Assembly: GCA_030544225.1 (NCBI GenBank)
Contig: CM060493.1
Span: 2,542,001 to 2,606,000, forward strand
Reading direction: 5' to 3'
Length of the DNA stretch: 64,000 nt
Origin: Skeletonema marinoi
Lineage: Eukaryota; Bacillariophyta; Thalassiosirophyceae; Thalassiosirales; Thalassiosiraceae
Shown here: positions 9,950 to 21,652 of the stretch, in pieces
How the letters are laid out: every line of letters starts with the position of its first letter
Position numbering within the stretch: position 1 is the stretch's first letter
Notes under the pieces: model-generated
What the model was told of the DNA's origin: nothing
Seen by the model: the letters and a program-made list of their open reading frames with translations, nothing else
Database searches by the model: none
Program-made: the position numbers and the translations under genes

Positions 9950-11063
9950 ATGTCCCTCGCTGCATCATCTCCCGCCAATGCCTCACCAGCCACACCAGCC
10001 AACAACCACACCACCACCTCATCAAACGGAGGAGGCGGCGCAGTAACCTCACTAGACTCCCAAATAGAACGACTAAAACGATGCGAATATCTCCGTGAGA
10101 ATGAAGTCAAGGCGTTGTGTTTGCGTGCTAGAGAAATATTGGTGGACGAGGGGAATGTGCAGCGAGTGGATGCTCCGGTTACAGTGAGTATCATATATAT
10201 AATATAGTTGGGAGGTATATAAGTAGTTATCATGTCGTCTTTATTTTCATATCCTCATTACTCTTGTTGTTGTTGTTATCCATCATCAGATCTGCGGAGA
10301 CATCCACGGCCAATTCTACGACCTAGTCGAACTCTTCAAAGTAGGCGGCGAATGCCCCGACAAAAACTACCTCTTCCTAGGAGACTTTGTCGACCGCGGC
10401 TACTACAGTGTCGAAACCTTCTTACTCTTACTAGCACTCAAAGTCCGCTATCCCGATCGTATCACCTTGATAAGAGGAAATCACGAAAGTCGACAAATCA
10501 CGCAAGTTTATGGGTTTTATGATGAGTGTTTACGAAAGTATGGGAGTGTGAATGTATGGAGGTATTGTACGGAGATTTTTGATTATTTGTCATTGAGTGC
10601 GATTATTGAGGATAAGATTTTTACTGTGCATGGGGGGCTGAGTCCGAGTATTAATACGTTGGATCAGATACGGGTGATTGATCGGAAGCAGGAGGTGCCT
10701 CATGATGGGGCCATGTGTGATTTAATGTGGTCGGATCCGGAAGAGATTGATGGGTGGGGATTGTCACCACGGGGAGCGGGATATTTGTTCGGGGGGGATG
10801 TGGTGGCGATGTTTAATGAGAGGAATGATTTGGATTTGATTGCGAGGGCGCATCAGTTGGTGATGGAGGGGTATCGTAGTATGTTTGATGATGCGTTGGT
10901 GACTGTGTGGAGTGCTCCGAATTATTGTTATAGGTGTGGGAATGTTGCGAGTATATTAGAGTTGGATGAGAATTTGGGGAAGAGCTTCAAGATATTTGAT
11001 GCTGCCCCGAATGAGGCGAGGGGGATCCCAGTGAAGAATCCTCCACCAGACTATTTCTTGTAG
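9950..11063 (+). CDS. Protein phosphatase 4 catalytic subunit (PP4C/PPX), 335 aa, two exons
   Basis: Exon 1 is 9950-10183, the intron 10184-10289 (106 bases) runs GTGAGT...CATCAG, and exon 2 is 10290-11063. The phase-0 join gives DAPVT-ICGDIHG. Metal-binding motifs of PPP phosphatases are intact: GDIHG (81-85), GDFVDRG (109-115) and GNHE (141-144), followed by HGGLSPS and [11 protein letters not shown]. The sequence [12 protein letters not shown], the long identical stretch around [19 protein letters not shown] and the PPDYFL end match PP4C better than PP2A or PP6. PP4C is a Ser/Thr phosphatase acting with R2/R3 subunits in DNA repair and the cell cycle. A ~33 residue Ala/Pro/Asn/Gly-rich N-terminal extension makes it longer than the usual ~307 residues. 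The C-terminal Leu used for methylation is present. Confidence 0.95.
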
Positions 11064-11712
11064 TGGGGGTGGGTGTATTTTGTATATATGTAGATGTGAT
11101 GATAGAGGGAGATGATTGATGTTGGAGACAAAGTGTAGTGTCTTTGTTGGGCAAGAGGGGCACGACGTGCCGTTTCCTTGGCATCGCTTTTGAAGATTGA
11201 AATTCCTTTCGCAGAATGTGTCAGTCATCTCAACACTTTGTGACCGAACAAAGGAAAGATTTTTCCTCTTTCAAAATTCATAAGCTTGATTGACATGTTT
11301 CAGTTGTGTAGTGAGCTTCGTATTCACTTAAGGGGGATTCATACTTAATTGTACGATAGTGTCATTAGTGACGGGGAAACAGTACATACTTCGTTTAAGT
11401 AGGATTGTTAGCCAGCCTCTGCGCCCTCTCCTACGACTGGCTTCTATTGTACTGCAACATCTATCCCTTTGTCTCTTCTTGCGTTGTTTCGCTTGATTCT
11501 TAGCTTGTCTCACGTTCTTGCGGCGGCCGCCTGAGCAAGGAGGTTCCACACCATCATCAAAACAACCTCGACAGATTGGCAGCGGAGTCTTGCCGCCCAG
11601 ATAAAGTTCCATTACATTTCGTCAGGAGAAACAATATCACCCTGAACATAGCAAATTGCACAGACATCATCGGACGCTACAATTCTATTTTAGTACTACT
11701 ACCAGCCTTTGG
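11064..11712. other. Intergenic stretch after PP4C
   Basis: No supported gene is seen. It holds the PP4C 3-prime region and sequence up to the left end of the palindromic element. Confidence 0.4.
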
Positions 11713-14647
11713 ATAAGCGTCCACGGTGGGGTAAAAAGAGACGAGGGCTGAGAGCTGCCACCCATGTTTCAAGATGAATAAGCCCCCGAAAAATGTGTGA
11801 AAATGAGGTCAGATTCGGGTTTGAGTGTTTTTTCACCATCTCTCACAACGCGACCATGACGCGTCCGTCACTACAGCCGCATGCCCTTTACCCCAACAAA
11901 TAACAAGTGACAAACAGATATTACAGTCAATAGACCCGTTTTTCACGCTGAATCAAATGGTGTGACTGGCGGTCCACGAACTTCAAAGCCGACAGACGTA
12001 TTCACAGAGACAGTAGTTGCAGCGATTTTTAGGCAATCTACGGCACGACATAGTTTGGGCATCGAGTAGGAGAGGTAGTGATCCAAATGTAAAGCTCCCT
12101 TGATAGCAGCACAACCAAATGGGTATTAGAAGCCGGTTATTCGCCGGAGTTAGTGATTGAAGTTAGCAATAATCGGCATGAGTGAAATACATGGAGGCAT
12201 GAAATCTGTCCAAGTTGTGATGCCATCAACTATGGCACATGTCTATTACACCAATGAATGACATAAATACAAACCCACAACATGCTTTATAAACTTATTC
12301 TTTATGATGAATCGAATGGTGTAGCCGGCAGCTCGCTATAATCAACGTCTTTGGACATGTATTCACCCTACAATATCGGTGGTATTTTTGTCCCATCCAT
12401 CCTCGACACATCATGATATTATGGCCGTCAATGATGGGAGGGGTAATAGTGTATTCTCAAATAACACGCCAATTATAACCACAGCACCTAATGGGTATGA
12501 GAGAATGTCGGTCATTGGTCGGGAAAATCTGCAAAATGGAGAGTGCTGTTGTGGAATGGATACAACAATAGAGGATGTTGCAGAATCTGTCAGATATTGA
12601 TCCATCTGATGCTACCATGAAGAAGAATGGTCGTTGTAATCAACCTTATCCTCAATACCAGAGTACGTAATATATCACCCTCCCAGCAACTTCATATAAA
12701 CATGATTACGCTACGTGATTGTTGCTGTTAGTCGACGCAAATTCATTTATCTGTCGATGCCTGCTGCTACTTCTACTGGCTTTCGAGACGAAAACGCGTG
12801 TTTTGGAGTCCACACAGCACAAAAGTGGCGAACTATCCATTATTTAATGATGATATACTAACAAAAAGTGTTTGTAAGATGAACGTACAGAATAGATTGT
12901 CATAATGTAGAAAATAAGGACTATTTGTTTGTAAGCTGCCAGAACAGAAGAAGTTCCAGGCAACAACAGTGGAATTATATGGTTCTATCTAAATCCAACA
13001 GAACCTTAAATATTCTGCAAAACTTCACTATTTGTATCAATATATCTAGACTACAGCTATTTAAGCTGCCTTCATCAGCGTGATTGCGTTAGTGACATCT
13101 CGTCTTCAGCGGTTGAGAGTAACTATGTTCCGTGAGCCAAATCTGGGCCAAATATTCAACAGAGAGCGTCAACCCAGCCGCATATATTATGACCCCAGCA
13201 GAATCATTTGGTGGAATATATCCTATAGAGTGGTATTTGAGGTGAATGAATGCAACACTGACTGTTATAAGATGATATACACGTGCTTCCGAAGCAGATG
13301 GAGACAAGAGCCTCCAGTGAAGAGAGTAACAAAGACACAGTTCCGCCCATTCCCGGCATTAATCACGTAGCATACTCATATGAAGGCTGTTGCAAGGTTG
13401 ATATTCTCATATTGAGATATGAGCGTATATTCATTGGTCATTTGCCATAGTAGACGCTTCGTACTGCAGGAGATTTTCATGCATATATTTCTATTCTGTT
13501 TCATGCCGCTATTACTCATTTCCGTCACTACCGCCGGGGAATAACAAAAGGCTAACACAAATGCGAATAACATGGCGTCAACATGAGAGCATACCTATTG
13601 ACCATTACCTCACTTCCTCGACGCCCAAACCAGCATCAAAATCGCTGCATGTGATATGGGTGGCGGTAGATGCGTCCGATGGCATCGACAGATAAATGAA
13701 TCTGCGCTCATGACCGGCAACAATCGCGCAGTGCAGAGTCATATTTATATGAAGGTACTGAGAGGGTGATATATATACTCTGGTATTGAGGATAGGGTTG
13801 AATACAAAGACCATTCTTCAGGTGGCTGTCAGCTGCCTCAATATCTGACAGATTCTGCACCATTGTCTATTGCTGATATCCACGCCACTACATCACTGCA
13901 TTATACAGATATTTTCGATCTCTTGTACCCATTAATTATCGTGGTTATCATGGGAGCTTCATTTGAGGACACTATTACCATTCCTTACTGACGGCCGTAT
14001 CATGCATCATGAAATAATGTCGAAGATGGGCCAAAAATACTACCGCTAATGTGGCGGTCAATACTGCAGAGAGCATTGATTTTCGCGAGCTGCCGGCTAC
14101 ACCATTCGATTCAATACCAAAAATTAGTCTACGACAAATGTTGTAGGTTTGAAATTATGTCATTCATTGGTGTAGATAATAGACATGCATAATGCTGCAA
14201 TCTGCTGCAATACTTCAAGTGGACCTTCTATTTCACCCCCTGCCGATTATTGATAATTTCAATCACTAACTCCGGCGAATAACCGGCGTCTAATACCCAT
14301 TTGGATATGCTGCTATCAAGGGAGCTTTATAATTGGATCACTACTTCTCCTACTCGATGCCCAAACTATGTTGTGCCGTAAATTGCCTAAAAATCGCTGC
14401 AGCAACTATCGCTGTGAATACGTCAGTAGGCCTTGAATTTCGTGGACCGCCAGTCACACCATTTGATTCAGCGTGAAAAACGGGTCTAGATACCATATTG
14501 TGGCTTTGTTATAGGATTATTTATCGACTTAGTCAGACATGTGCTCTGTAGTGACGGACGTCATGGTCGATGTGAGTTTTGTGATGAAAAAGTTCCAAAC
14601 CCAAATCTGACCGATCTTCTCTCTTCTCCTGCACCGTGGACGCTTAT
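11713..14647. mobile_element. Unclassified foldback-type element with arms of about 1 kb
   Basis: Both ends carry the same inverted sequence (AAGCGTCCACGGTG at 11715-11728, complement at 14632-14645). Inverted similarity continues for about 1.05 kb on the left and 0.97 kb on the right. Matched pairs include 12313-12336 with 14085-14108, 12581-12600 with 13839-13858, and 12739-12760 with 13681-13701. The core (about 12761-13680) is not palindromic. Arms contain diverged modules of about 350 bases. A related module, in the orientation of the right arm, sits at about 23260-23560. There is no transposase frame, so it looks like a non-autonomous foldback DNA element. A TA flanks both ends but is too short to prove a target duplication. 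The arms are well diverged, so the element is old. Confidence 0.7.
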
Positions 14648-14952
14648 TGTAATATTGTGATTCGACGTAGATGCCGCACCTCATTATCAATACTCGTTTG
14701 CTGTAAAACTTACTTCCGCATCCTTTGATCTTGTCACCACAAAAATATCCTTATTTTCAATCCATAGTTGCAAGTCTTTTCAGCTCCTCCTTTGTAGGAC
14801 CATTCTGTCATGCATTGAATGAAAAGTGCCGTCCGCATTCCCCCCTCCTCATTGGCAGCCGTATCACATGATGTGGCGGAGCAGATGGCATTCTGATTCG
14901 GCAATCTGCATCCGGTCTGGGTGTTCCAATCCCAACAGCCCGCCACGCAGGT

Positions 14953-15531
14953 GAGATGACACCACGTGTTTCAAAAATGACTATGACCCCAAACATAGCG
15001 TTAAAGAAGTTATGCTACATGCTTCGATTGCTCTTCAGGAGCTGGAGGCGTTGGACAGATGTTCCGTGAACAGCTGGCACCAAAGATATAAGATACGACT
15101 GCAACTTCAAATGATATCTTTGTCTGTCAGTCGCCTCCAGACCTGAGACGTAAGTCTTCAGGATTCCAGAGAATACCTAGGTAATGACCGCACTAGTCGT
15201 ACTGGGCATTACAGTCACTGGCATAGATGTTCTTTGTCTCTGCCGCCTATTGTAGCCAAAGTTGTGGCTAAGAGTAATTTGATATTCTTACATTCTTTGT
15301 CTGACATTCTTTGTCTGATATGACAAATTCACGGTACCAAGAGACCAAGGTGGTCATATATATGAGTATTTTAGACGCGAGCTGTACCGGAATTTGTCAT
15401 ATCAGACAGAGAATGTAAGAATATGACGCCGGTATCACGAAATCACCACAAGCATGGCAGAGACAAAGGAACATCCATGCCAGTGACCTCGTTTGGGGTC
15501 ATAGTCATTTTTGAAACACGTGGTGTCATCG
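14953..15531. repeat. Imperfect inverted repeat (second foldback-like structure)
   Basis: The sequence ATGACACCACGTGTTTC with its flanks (14953-14988) recurs inverted at 15496-15531. Inside, 15214-15244 pairs with 15457-15487 (AGTCACTGGCAT... / ...TGCCAGTGAC), and TGATATGACAAATTC pairs with its complement near 15380-15405. The left arm carries about 215 extra bases, so the two arms are unequal. No coding frame is seen. Confidence 0.65.
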
Positions 15532-15535
15532 ATCC

Positions 15536-16055
15536 TTCCTCCGAGTGACGGCCGTGGCTGTTCGTCGCATAATTTGTGCGACAAGTCCAATTGAAAAGGT
15601 AAGTGGACACACCGATAGATAGATTCAAGTGAAGCTGCGACCTGACTGTGTACATGCAAAGCGGCTGTTAGCTGCTGGCGGCTGCCGGCCGGGAGACCTG
15701 GCGCTGGCGCATGACCACTCATTCAAATTGCATCAATCGATTCAGAGGTGACACATATATCCTGTGTGTTGGTGCTGTTGCATGTTGCATTCGCTGCGCT
15801 GGAGTTAGAGTTGTAACTGCAATCTCAAATGATCGCCGTGCGAATTACGATATGAATAGTGGTGTGCACATATTATCTTCATTATCATTATGGATCTCAA
15901 CTGTCGTTCTCTCACCCACTCTCTCTTGTCACACAAACACTCTCCTCTCTACTATCATATGTGACTATTGGAACCCAAAAGCTTGTTGAGAGATTTGAGA
16001 GTTTCTACGAAGAAAGAAGAATACAACGAAGCAAACAAGGCTGTTTCATTTCAAG
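15536..16055. other. Upstream region of the four-exon membrane-protein gene
   Basis: No gene is seen. The last ~150 bases are CT-rich (TCTCACCCACTCTCTCTTG region) and probably hold the promoter and 5-prime UTR. Confidence 0.4.
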
Positions 16056-17763
16056 ATGTTTCTTAAGAACAAAAGCGAAGACGCTGCTAACGCGAATCAC
16101 CCCTCACTCTCCGTTGATGAAGGGAATGCCAACCATAATGATGATAGCGTCCTGGCCGACCTTGACATCATTGGGGAAGACGAGGAAGCCCATGGTGGTG
16201 GCCAAGCTGGAGCAGGGACGAACAGTCTTCTGGCGCGCCGTCAACAATCAGGAGGAGGGAAACATGCACCTCGACTCTCTGTTGTATCAAACAAGTTTGA
16301 CATCGGACAGAAAGGATACCTGACGGAAGCAGAGCAGTCTGCTCGCCGGCTTGCTAGCCAGAGTGGCCTTGTGTCTATTGAAGACGTCGTTAAGTTGAAG
16401 GAGGAACAAAGAGCCATGTCCCAGAAAATCTCCTCTCTGGCGAGACGCAATATCATAATGATCATCTTGTTGATCATTTCGACGTTGGCCCTAGGCCTGA
16501 CGAATATGAAAGGTAAGAGCACAGCCTGCGTCTTTTAGTATTATTCTGAATTTTTAATGATCTGTTCTAATGAAGAAGTGTTTCGTGTTCTCCCATTCAT
16601 CTTTATTTTCCTCTGTGTACTACAAAAGGGCAAGATGGTACTCGTGTCCAGACGGAACGTGTTGTGCGGGAGGCCAATGTTGACACCCAGGAGCTTATCA
16701 AGGGAGTATCAGACACGTGAGTGCATTCTTGTCTGAGCTTTGTGCTTCTACTTTTTACATTGTCAATTGCTAATATCTATCTCTCTCTCAACCTTTTTGC
16801 TTTTACTTTTAACATCCGTTTAGTGCTGTCATTACTGATGGAAATGGAGATTATCTCCTCGCTTTCAAGGGTCACGAAGATGAAGACAATGCTGGCGTAT
16901 CTACCCGCGCTTATGGAGACCATTTTACATCTAATGCGAAACTTGTCGATGGAGCTTTCATTCAGTGCTTGCCCATTGCTGAGGTGGCTAGGATGGTCAG
17001 CAACTTGGTTGATGGAGTAAGTGGTTTATCGTATTAGCATACTGTACTGTACTATCTTGTCATTGTCTTGTGAGATGGATTTCTCATCTTGCTTTTGCCC
17101 TCAATGATACTCCATCTCCGTCTTGTGAATATTTAGGTATCCACTCATCTTGTCATGACGAATGAAGATGGTCTTGAGACCGACATTCTCCCAACTGACG
17201 GTGCTTTCGAGGATCAAGGAGCCACCTTGTCGTTTGGTGGACACTTCTATGCCTTTCTGGATTCAGCCGCATGTTACGAGGACACAGTTACTGAGAACGA
17301 GGAAGGGACTACAGGAGGAGATGAGGCCGTTGGAGAAGGAGGTGGCGAGGACTGCAATCTTCGCTCCTCGGCCAGAGGCAATGCTGCTATGTCTCCACTA
17401 ATCCCTTCCTCTACTTCCACTTTGTCTAAGCCTACGAGCAGGGCTGCCGTTCTTCAGCATCACCGTGAACAATTCATTTTGGCACGTGAGGCAATCAAGC
17501 AGGGGAGGAAGTTGCTAGGTAATGAAAAGGTGCAGGCAGCGGGAAAGGTTGTACCAGTTCGCACGACGTTATGTTTCACTGATGTGGGCACATATCACGC
17601 CGCAGCTGTCTTTTATTGTAATCCATTGCGAAGATCTCATTTGGCCAGCTATGGAACAGATACTACCAAGTGGTGTTTCGATGGGGTTAAAACCGGCTCC
17701 GAATGGTCTGCAAAAGCATCTCCACCTCTCAATTGCATGGAGGTGGCTTTGTGGGTTCTCTAG
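16056..17763 (+). CDS. Single-pass membrane protein with EF-hand-like motif, 454 aa, four exons
   Basis: Exons are 16056-16512, 16629-16716, 16824-17016 and 17137-17763. All three introns are GT-AG (GTAAGA, GTGAGT, GTAAGT donors) and the phase is kept at every join. The N-terminal ~75 residues are acidic and disordered. KFDIGQKGYLTEAEQ (80-94) resembles a degenerate EF-hand loop, and an amphipathic helix (104-130) follows. RRNIIMIILLIISTLALGL (131-149) is a strong membrane span. The ~300 residue remainder contains Gly/Glu-rich low complexity and ends in NCMEVALWVL. Arg-Arg before the span suggests the N terminus is cytosolic. I recognise no catalytic domain. The EF-hand reading is tentative, and Ca binding is doubtful because the loop is incomplete. 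Confidence 0.8.
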
Positions 17764-18201
17764 TTTATTGGTGTTTTAAGGAAAGGCGAAGGGGAAGAGA
17801 GATATTTGTTGACGTAGACAATTGCCTTAAAGTAATAAAAGAGCATATTATCTATTGTATTCTTCATGCTTTGCTTGCATAGAAGTGCTGGTATCGTTCG
17901 ACGATGGACTCCAATTAGTCCATCATGACTCACTATGGTATCGGCTCTCATGGTCACTCTGAAATCAAATGCAGATGTGACTACGACACCAGTGCCAGAT
18001 ACAGCGTCACTCATGTTGAAGTAAATCTCATATGATTGCTGCCTGGCTTCCCCGCTTCTCCTCGACCAAAAAACCGAGCACAAACGAACACAAAATTAAA
18101 AATCAAAATCCATGAGATCCGCTTCTTTCGCCAACCTATGATATGTAAACAGCTTACACACTACCTAATAATAGTACAATACAAACAAATACCATACAAC
18201 A
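17764..18201. other. Intergenic region before SEC12
   Basis: 438 bases with no supported gene. It should contain the 3-prime end of the membrane-protein gene and the SEC12 promoter; the leader before the ATG is A-rich. Confidence 0.4.
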
Positions 18202-19848
18202 ATGGGCAAACCAAAAATCCGACCCCCCTCAACAGTCGACTCCCTATCTTTCCCCGTCTTCGGCCTCACATGGCACGGCACTCCCGCCACACCCAAAAAT
18301 GACGGCGTGTCCTTCACAGCCTACTGCGGCGGCGGCGGCTCTGCCAAAACTGGCGTGGGCAATAAAATCGTTTGCGACTTGGTTGCTCAGCAGGCGGCGC
18401 CTTCTTCGTTCAATAATAATAATGACGGCGGCGGCAGTGAGGAATTATTCGAGCGCAGCAATCACACGGCGAGGAGAACCGTCGAAATTTCCACAGGCGA
18501 GGCACTCTGCTTTGGAATTCACGCCTTTCGACCCTACGATGACACACTCCAGATGATTCGATTGGTGGCCTGTGTGGGCGATGAGATTTTACTGTATGGA
18601 ATTCCCATTCATTTGGTTGATATTGGAGAAAAAGAGGGCGCCGCAATTCTACTCGCGAAAGCCACCGTGGGCAGTGGCTATGGAGCCAATGTCGCAACGT
18701 ACACTGCCATGTTCAATGTGCAGCAGAATCAATTGCAGCATTTGATTGCTGTGGGCTGTGAGAATGGTCACTTGGTCGTCTTTCGGATTCATCAAAGTGA
18801 GATGCCCGGCAGTAATGCTGCTTCTGCTTCAACCAGCTTGGTGGAACTGACCAAAATTACCGAATGCAAGGGACACACCAAGGCAATATGTGCGATTCAA
18901 TTCCATCCTCGTGGACATGAAGTATTATCCAGTGCCAAGGATGGTACCGCACGTATCTTTAGTGTTGCCACTGGTCACGAATTGGGCACAATGAAGTGTG
19001 AGGTACATGATCCCAATGGTCCACCACCAGCTGCGATTGATCCGTCCAAATCAACAATCAAGACGAAAGATCCAAGAATGATGAAACGAGCGCCGCAGAT
19101 ATTAGTTAGGGGGTGTGCATATGGTGATTTGGAGGGTAAGACGATATATACGATTGCAAGTGGGAAGAGGGGTGCGGCATATTTGACCAAGTGGAAGTCG
19201 ACGACATTGTCGTTGAAAGGTGGGGGAGGAGGGGATGGTGGACAGCAGCAACAGCAGCAACAACAACAACAGTTGAATATTCGTCAAGAATACAGAGTAC
19301 AATGCTCACCAGTCCCAATATCCGCCACCTCCCTCTCATCCGACTGTACCATCTTCGCCCTGGGGAGTGTCGAGGGTTCCATCCTACTCTACAACCTCGA
19401 AACCAAATCGGTATTAAAAGAATTCAAAGAAGTGCATGATCTACCCGTGACATGCTTAGCTTCTCGTCCTATCCCCAATGCATTAATGCTACCGGGAGAA
19501 TTGGAGGGCGGGGTTAATGTTGATGCGGTGAGTGCTAGTGCGGATAATCGGATGGGACGTTGGACGTTACAGAGAAAGAGTCGGATTAAGCCTGTAAGGG
19601 CTGCGTCATCATCGTATTCGAGAAAGAAGGGACCAGTGGAACAATTTGTGTGGAATATGCTGCGCATCCCGTTGTTGCTTTTACTAGCGTTGGTTATGGT
19701 GGCGATTCGAGATGTGACGATAGTCTGTCGTGAAGAGTTTGGTATGCCTGCAGTGTTGTTGGATGTGGGTGCCGCGGGGCATTGCTTATATCGGGAAGTG
19801 CTGTGGGCGGAAGATACGAGGCCTGGTATCAAGTTTGTTCCAGTGTGA
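18202..19848 (+). CDS. SEC12/PREB-like guanine-nucleotide exchange factor, 548 aa
   Basis: This WD40 beta-propeller protein has a C-terminal membrane anchor. PVFGLTWHGTP and AYCGGGGSAKTGVGNK (41-55) match the N-terminal Sec12 signature; the GGGG...N loop is the K+-binding element that acts in Sar1 nucleotide exchange. WD-like blades follow (GHTKAICAIQFHPRGHEVLSS is the clearest). A poly-Gln run (about 350-360) lies in a loop. IPLLLLLALVMVAI (489-502) is the membrane span, with a ~45 residue lumenal tail. Sec12 sits in the ER and loads GTP on Sar1 to start COPII budding. The length and order fit the family. The gene is unspliced and starts at ATG 18202. Confidence 0.9.
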   Translation: MGKPKIRPPSTVDSLSFPVFGLTWHGTPATPKNDGVSFTAYCGGGGSAKTGVGNKIVCDLVAQQAAPSSFNNNNDGGGSEELFERSNHTARRTVEISTGEALCFGIHAFRPYDDTLQMIRLVACVGDEILLYGIPIHLVDIGEKEGAAILLAKATVGSGYGANVATYTAMFNVQQNQLQHLIAVGCENGHLVVFRIHQSEMPGSNAASASTSLVELTKITECKGHTKAICAIQFHPRGHEVLSSAKDGTARIFSVATGHELGTMKCEVHDPNGPPPAAIDPSKSTIKTKDPRMMKRAPQILVRGCAYGDLEGKTIYTIASGKRGAAYLTKWKSTTLSLKGGGGGDGGQQQQQQQQQQLNIRQEYRVQCSPVPISATSLSSDCTIFALGSVEGSILLYNLETKSVLKEFKEVHDLPVTCLASRPIPNALMLPGELEGGVNVDAVSASADNRMGRWTLQRKSRIKPVRAASSSYSRKKGPVEQFVWNMLRIPLLLLLALVMVAIRDVTIVCREEFGMPAVLLDVGAAGHCLYREVLWAEDTRPGIKFVPV

Positions 19849-20116
19849 TGTGATGGATGGTAGAGGTAGGCAGAGGCAGAGTATATTGTAGTGAGTTGTG
19901 CTGGCTGGCGTATGAGAGAGAGATAGAGAGATAATGACAACATGCATACATGACGGCAACTACTACAATACTGGACTGATATTGATACATGTGCACGAGG
20001 GCAGCTACTTTCTTTTGATAAATTCAATGAAGCTCTTAAGCATTATTAATTATATGAATTGGTCTCAGGCATACGCATACACATTATGTATGTACAAACA
20101 GCTCTTAACTCACTGT

Positions 20117-20926
20117 CTACTCAAATCCCAAGGAATAATCATCATCTTCCCTCGGAAATAACACAGTCGAACCAATCAATCTCGAGCTCACTTGATGACG
20201 TAGTAACTTGGTATTTGGTTTTCGATGCAGTGGAGTTTCTTGCTGTTCTTCTTGCTCGCAAATTTCTTCAATTGCATCGTCCACCGTAAGGGAACTTATT
20301 CGTGGTCGAAAGAATTGCCCAAGGGCAATTGTCCTCCGCTGATGTTGTTGTTGTGCAGGAGAGTTGACTGTCGATTCCGAATACTCATCCACCATCATGC
20401 TACGTCTCCCTCCCTTGGGGAATTCTACTCTTAGATTTTGACTCCTATCACTTTTATCAAGTTTGATCATATTCCCGATAATGCTTCCTACACCAGTAGA
20501 ACCAAGAGATCGCGCACTAGCACTATCATTGAACTCATCTTCTGCTTCTGACATACGGTTGGATCCCCAGCCTGGCAAGAAACTGAAACGAGGATGATGT
20601 TCTGATGATGATGATGATGTTTGAGCAGGAGCACTCTTGATGCTATCATCGATGAGGTCAGCAAAAATCATCAAGTCATCATCTTCTGGCATCGTGCTGT
20701 CTTGTGATACTTGTGCAGATTGACGAGACATCAAATTCTGCTCGTCTTCACGTGCACGTGACGAGGCCAGCTCTACTGACATGTTGAGTAATCTTTCTTC
20801 GAGCATGGCAATGTGTGCGTTCTTGAAGGAAAGCACTTCTCGGAGGGCGGTGATGGTTGCATGGAGTGCAGCTATGCGCTTCCTGGCATGGCCATCGGTC
20901 GAGTTGTTGTCGTTGGTCATTTCCAT
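20117..20926 (-). CDS. CC-family protein 1 (coiled-coil plus conserved tail), 269 aa
   Basis: It begins MEMTNDNNSTDGHARKRIAAL. Residues 14-75 form a coiled coil with the family core (ALREVLSFKNAHIAMLEERL, then MSVELASSRAREDEQ). An acidic, Ser-rich linker follows, then the middle motif GSIIGNMIKLDKSDRSQNLR and VEFPKGGRRS. The closing motif is SSRLIGSTVLFPREDDDYSLGFE-like. No known domain is recognised. The six paralogues in this window conserve the helix and the two short motifs but not the linkers, which suggests an oligomeric adaptor with two docking peptides. That role is inference. It converges on SEC12 with 268 bases between the stops. The frame is intact. Confidence 0.8.
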   Translation of the reverse strand: MEMTNDNNSTDGHARKRIAALHATITALREVLSFKNAHIAMLEERLLNMSVELASSRAREDEQNLMSRQSAQVSQDSTMPEDDDLMIFADLIDDSIKSAPAQTSSSSSEHHPRFSFLPGWGSNRMSEAEDEFNDSASARSLGSTGVGSIIGNMIKLDKSDRSQNLRVEFPKGGRRSMMVDEYSESTVNSPAQQQHQRRTIALGQFFRPRISSLTVDDAIEEICEQEEQQETPLHRKPNTKLLRHQVSSRLIGSTVLFPREDDDYSLGFE

Positions 20927-21652
20927 GATATGTTATGTATGCCTTTCTCTTACTTCTTTGACTTCACTAAGGAGATTATGCCATTACTCCTGTATGCCAG
21001 TTCACTTGTGATAGTGCCACAACATACTTAGTATCTTGCTCCTATCACTCGGCTGTAAGTATGGAATATTGAGAAGCAGCAGCAGCGAGAACCGAGAACC
21101 AAGATGCTCGATGCAAAATACAAGAAACACAAGACCTTGGAGTCATTTGCGTGCGCTCATTACAAGAAACAACACGCTTCCCGAAGTCATTTGGTAATTA
21201 CACATCGAATTTATCAGTAAGTACGGTTATTAGTAAGTTTAAACGACATAAGTAAGTACTCTTGCCGTGGAAGTAGAGAGGGCTCTTGAGAGAGGTGGAA
21301 GTTGTTCTCCTCGTCGGCTCATAATGAAAGCAGGCTAAATGTTATGATTCAGAGAAGAATTTAGATGAATCTGTGGTCTAGCAGTCACGGTGTGTGGCTA
21401 CAGCCTCTATCTCCGTTCATCTTTCATGTCATATATAGTCACAGTCACAGGACAAGGACAAGGCAGGCCTCTACTTATGCCAGTTTATTCCAGTGTGAAA
21501 CGATGGAGTGGTAGAGGATAAGCAGTAGTTCTATCTGGCGGGAGGAGGAATAGACGCAAGAGATAGAGCTAGAGAACTTGATAATCTTTGGTAATTTCTT
21601 TTGAATTTATATCTACTATATCAACAAGATTATTACATTTCTCTTCATCACT
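20927..21652. other. Intergenic region between CC genes
   Basis: The 726 bases hold no gene. Parts resemble the flanks of the 172-residue gene near 29.4-29.9 kb (CAAGACCTTGGAGTCATT, and GTTTATTCCAGTGTGAAAC-like sequence), so this appears to be an eroded copy of that interval from which the gene itself is gone. Confidence 0.5.
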
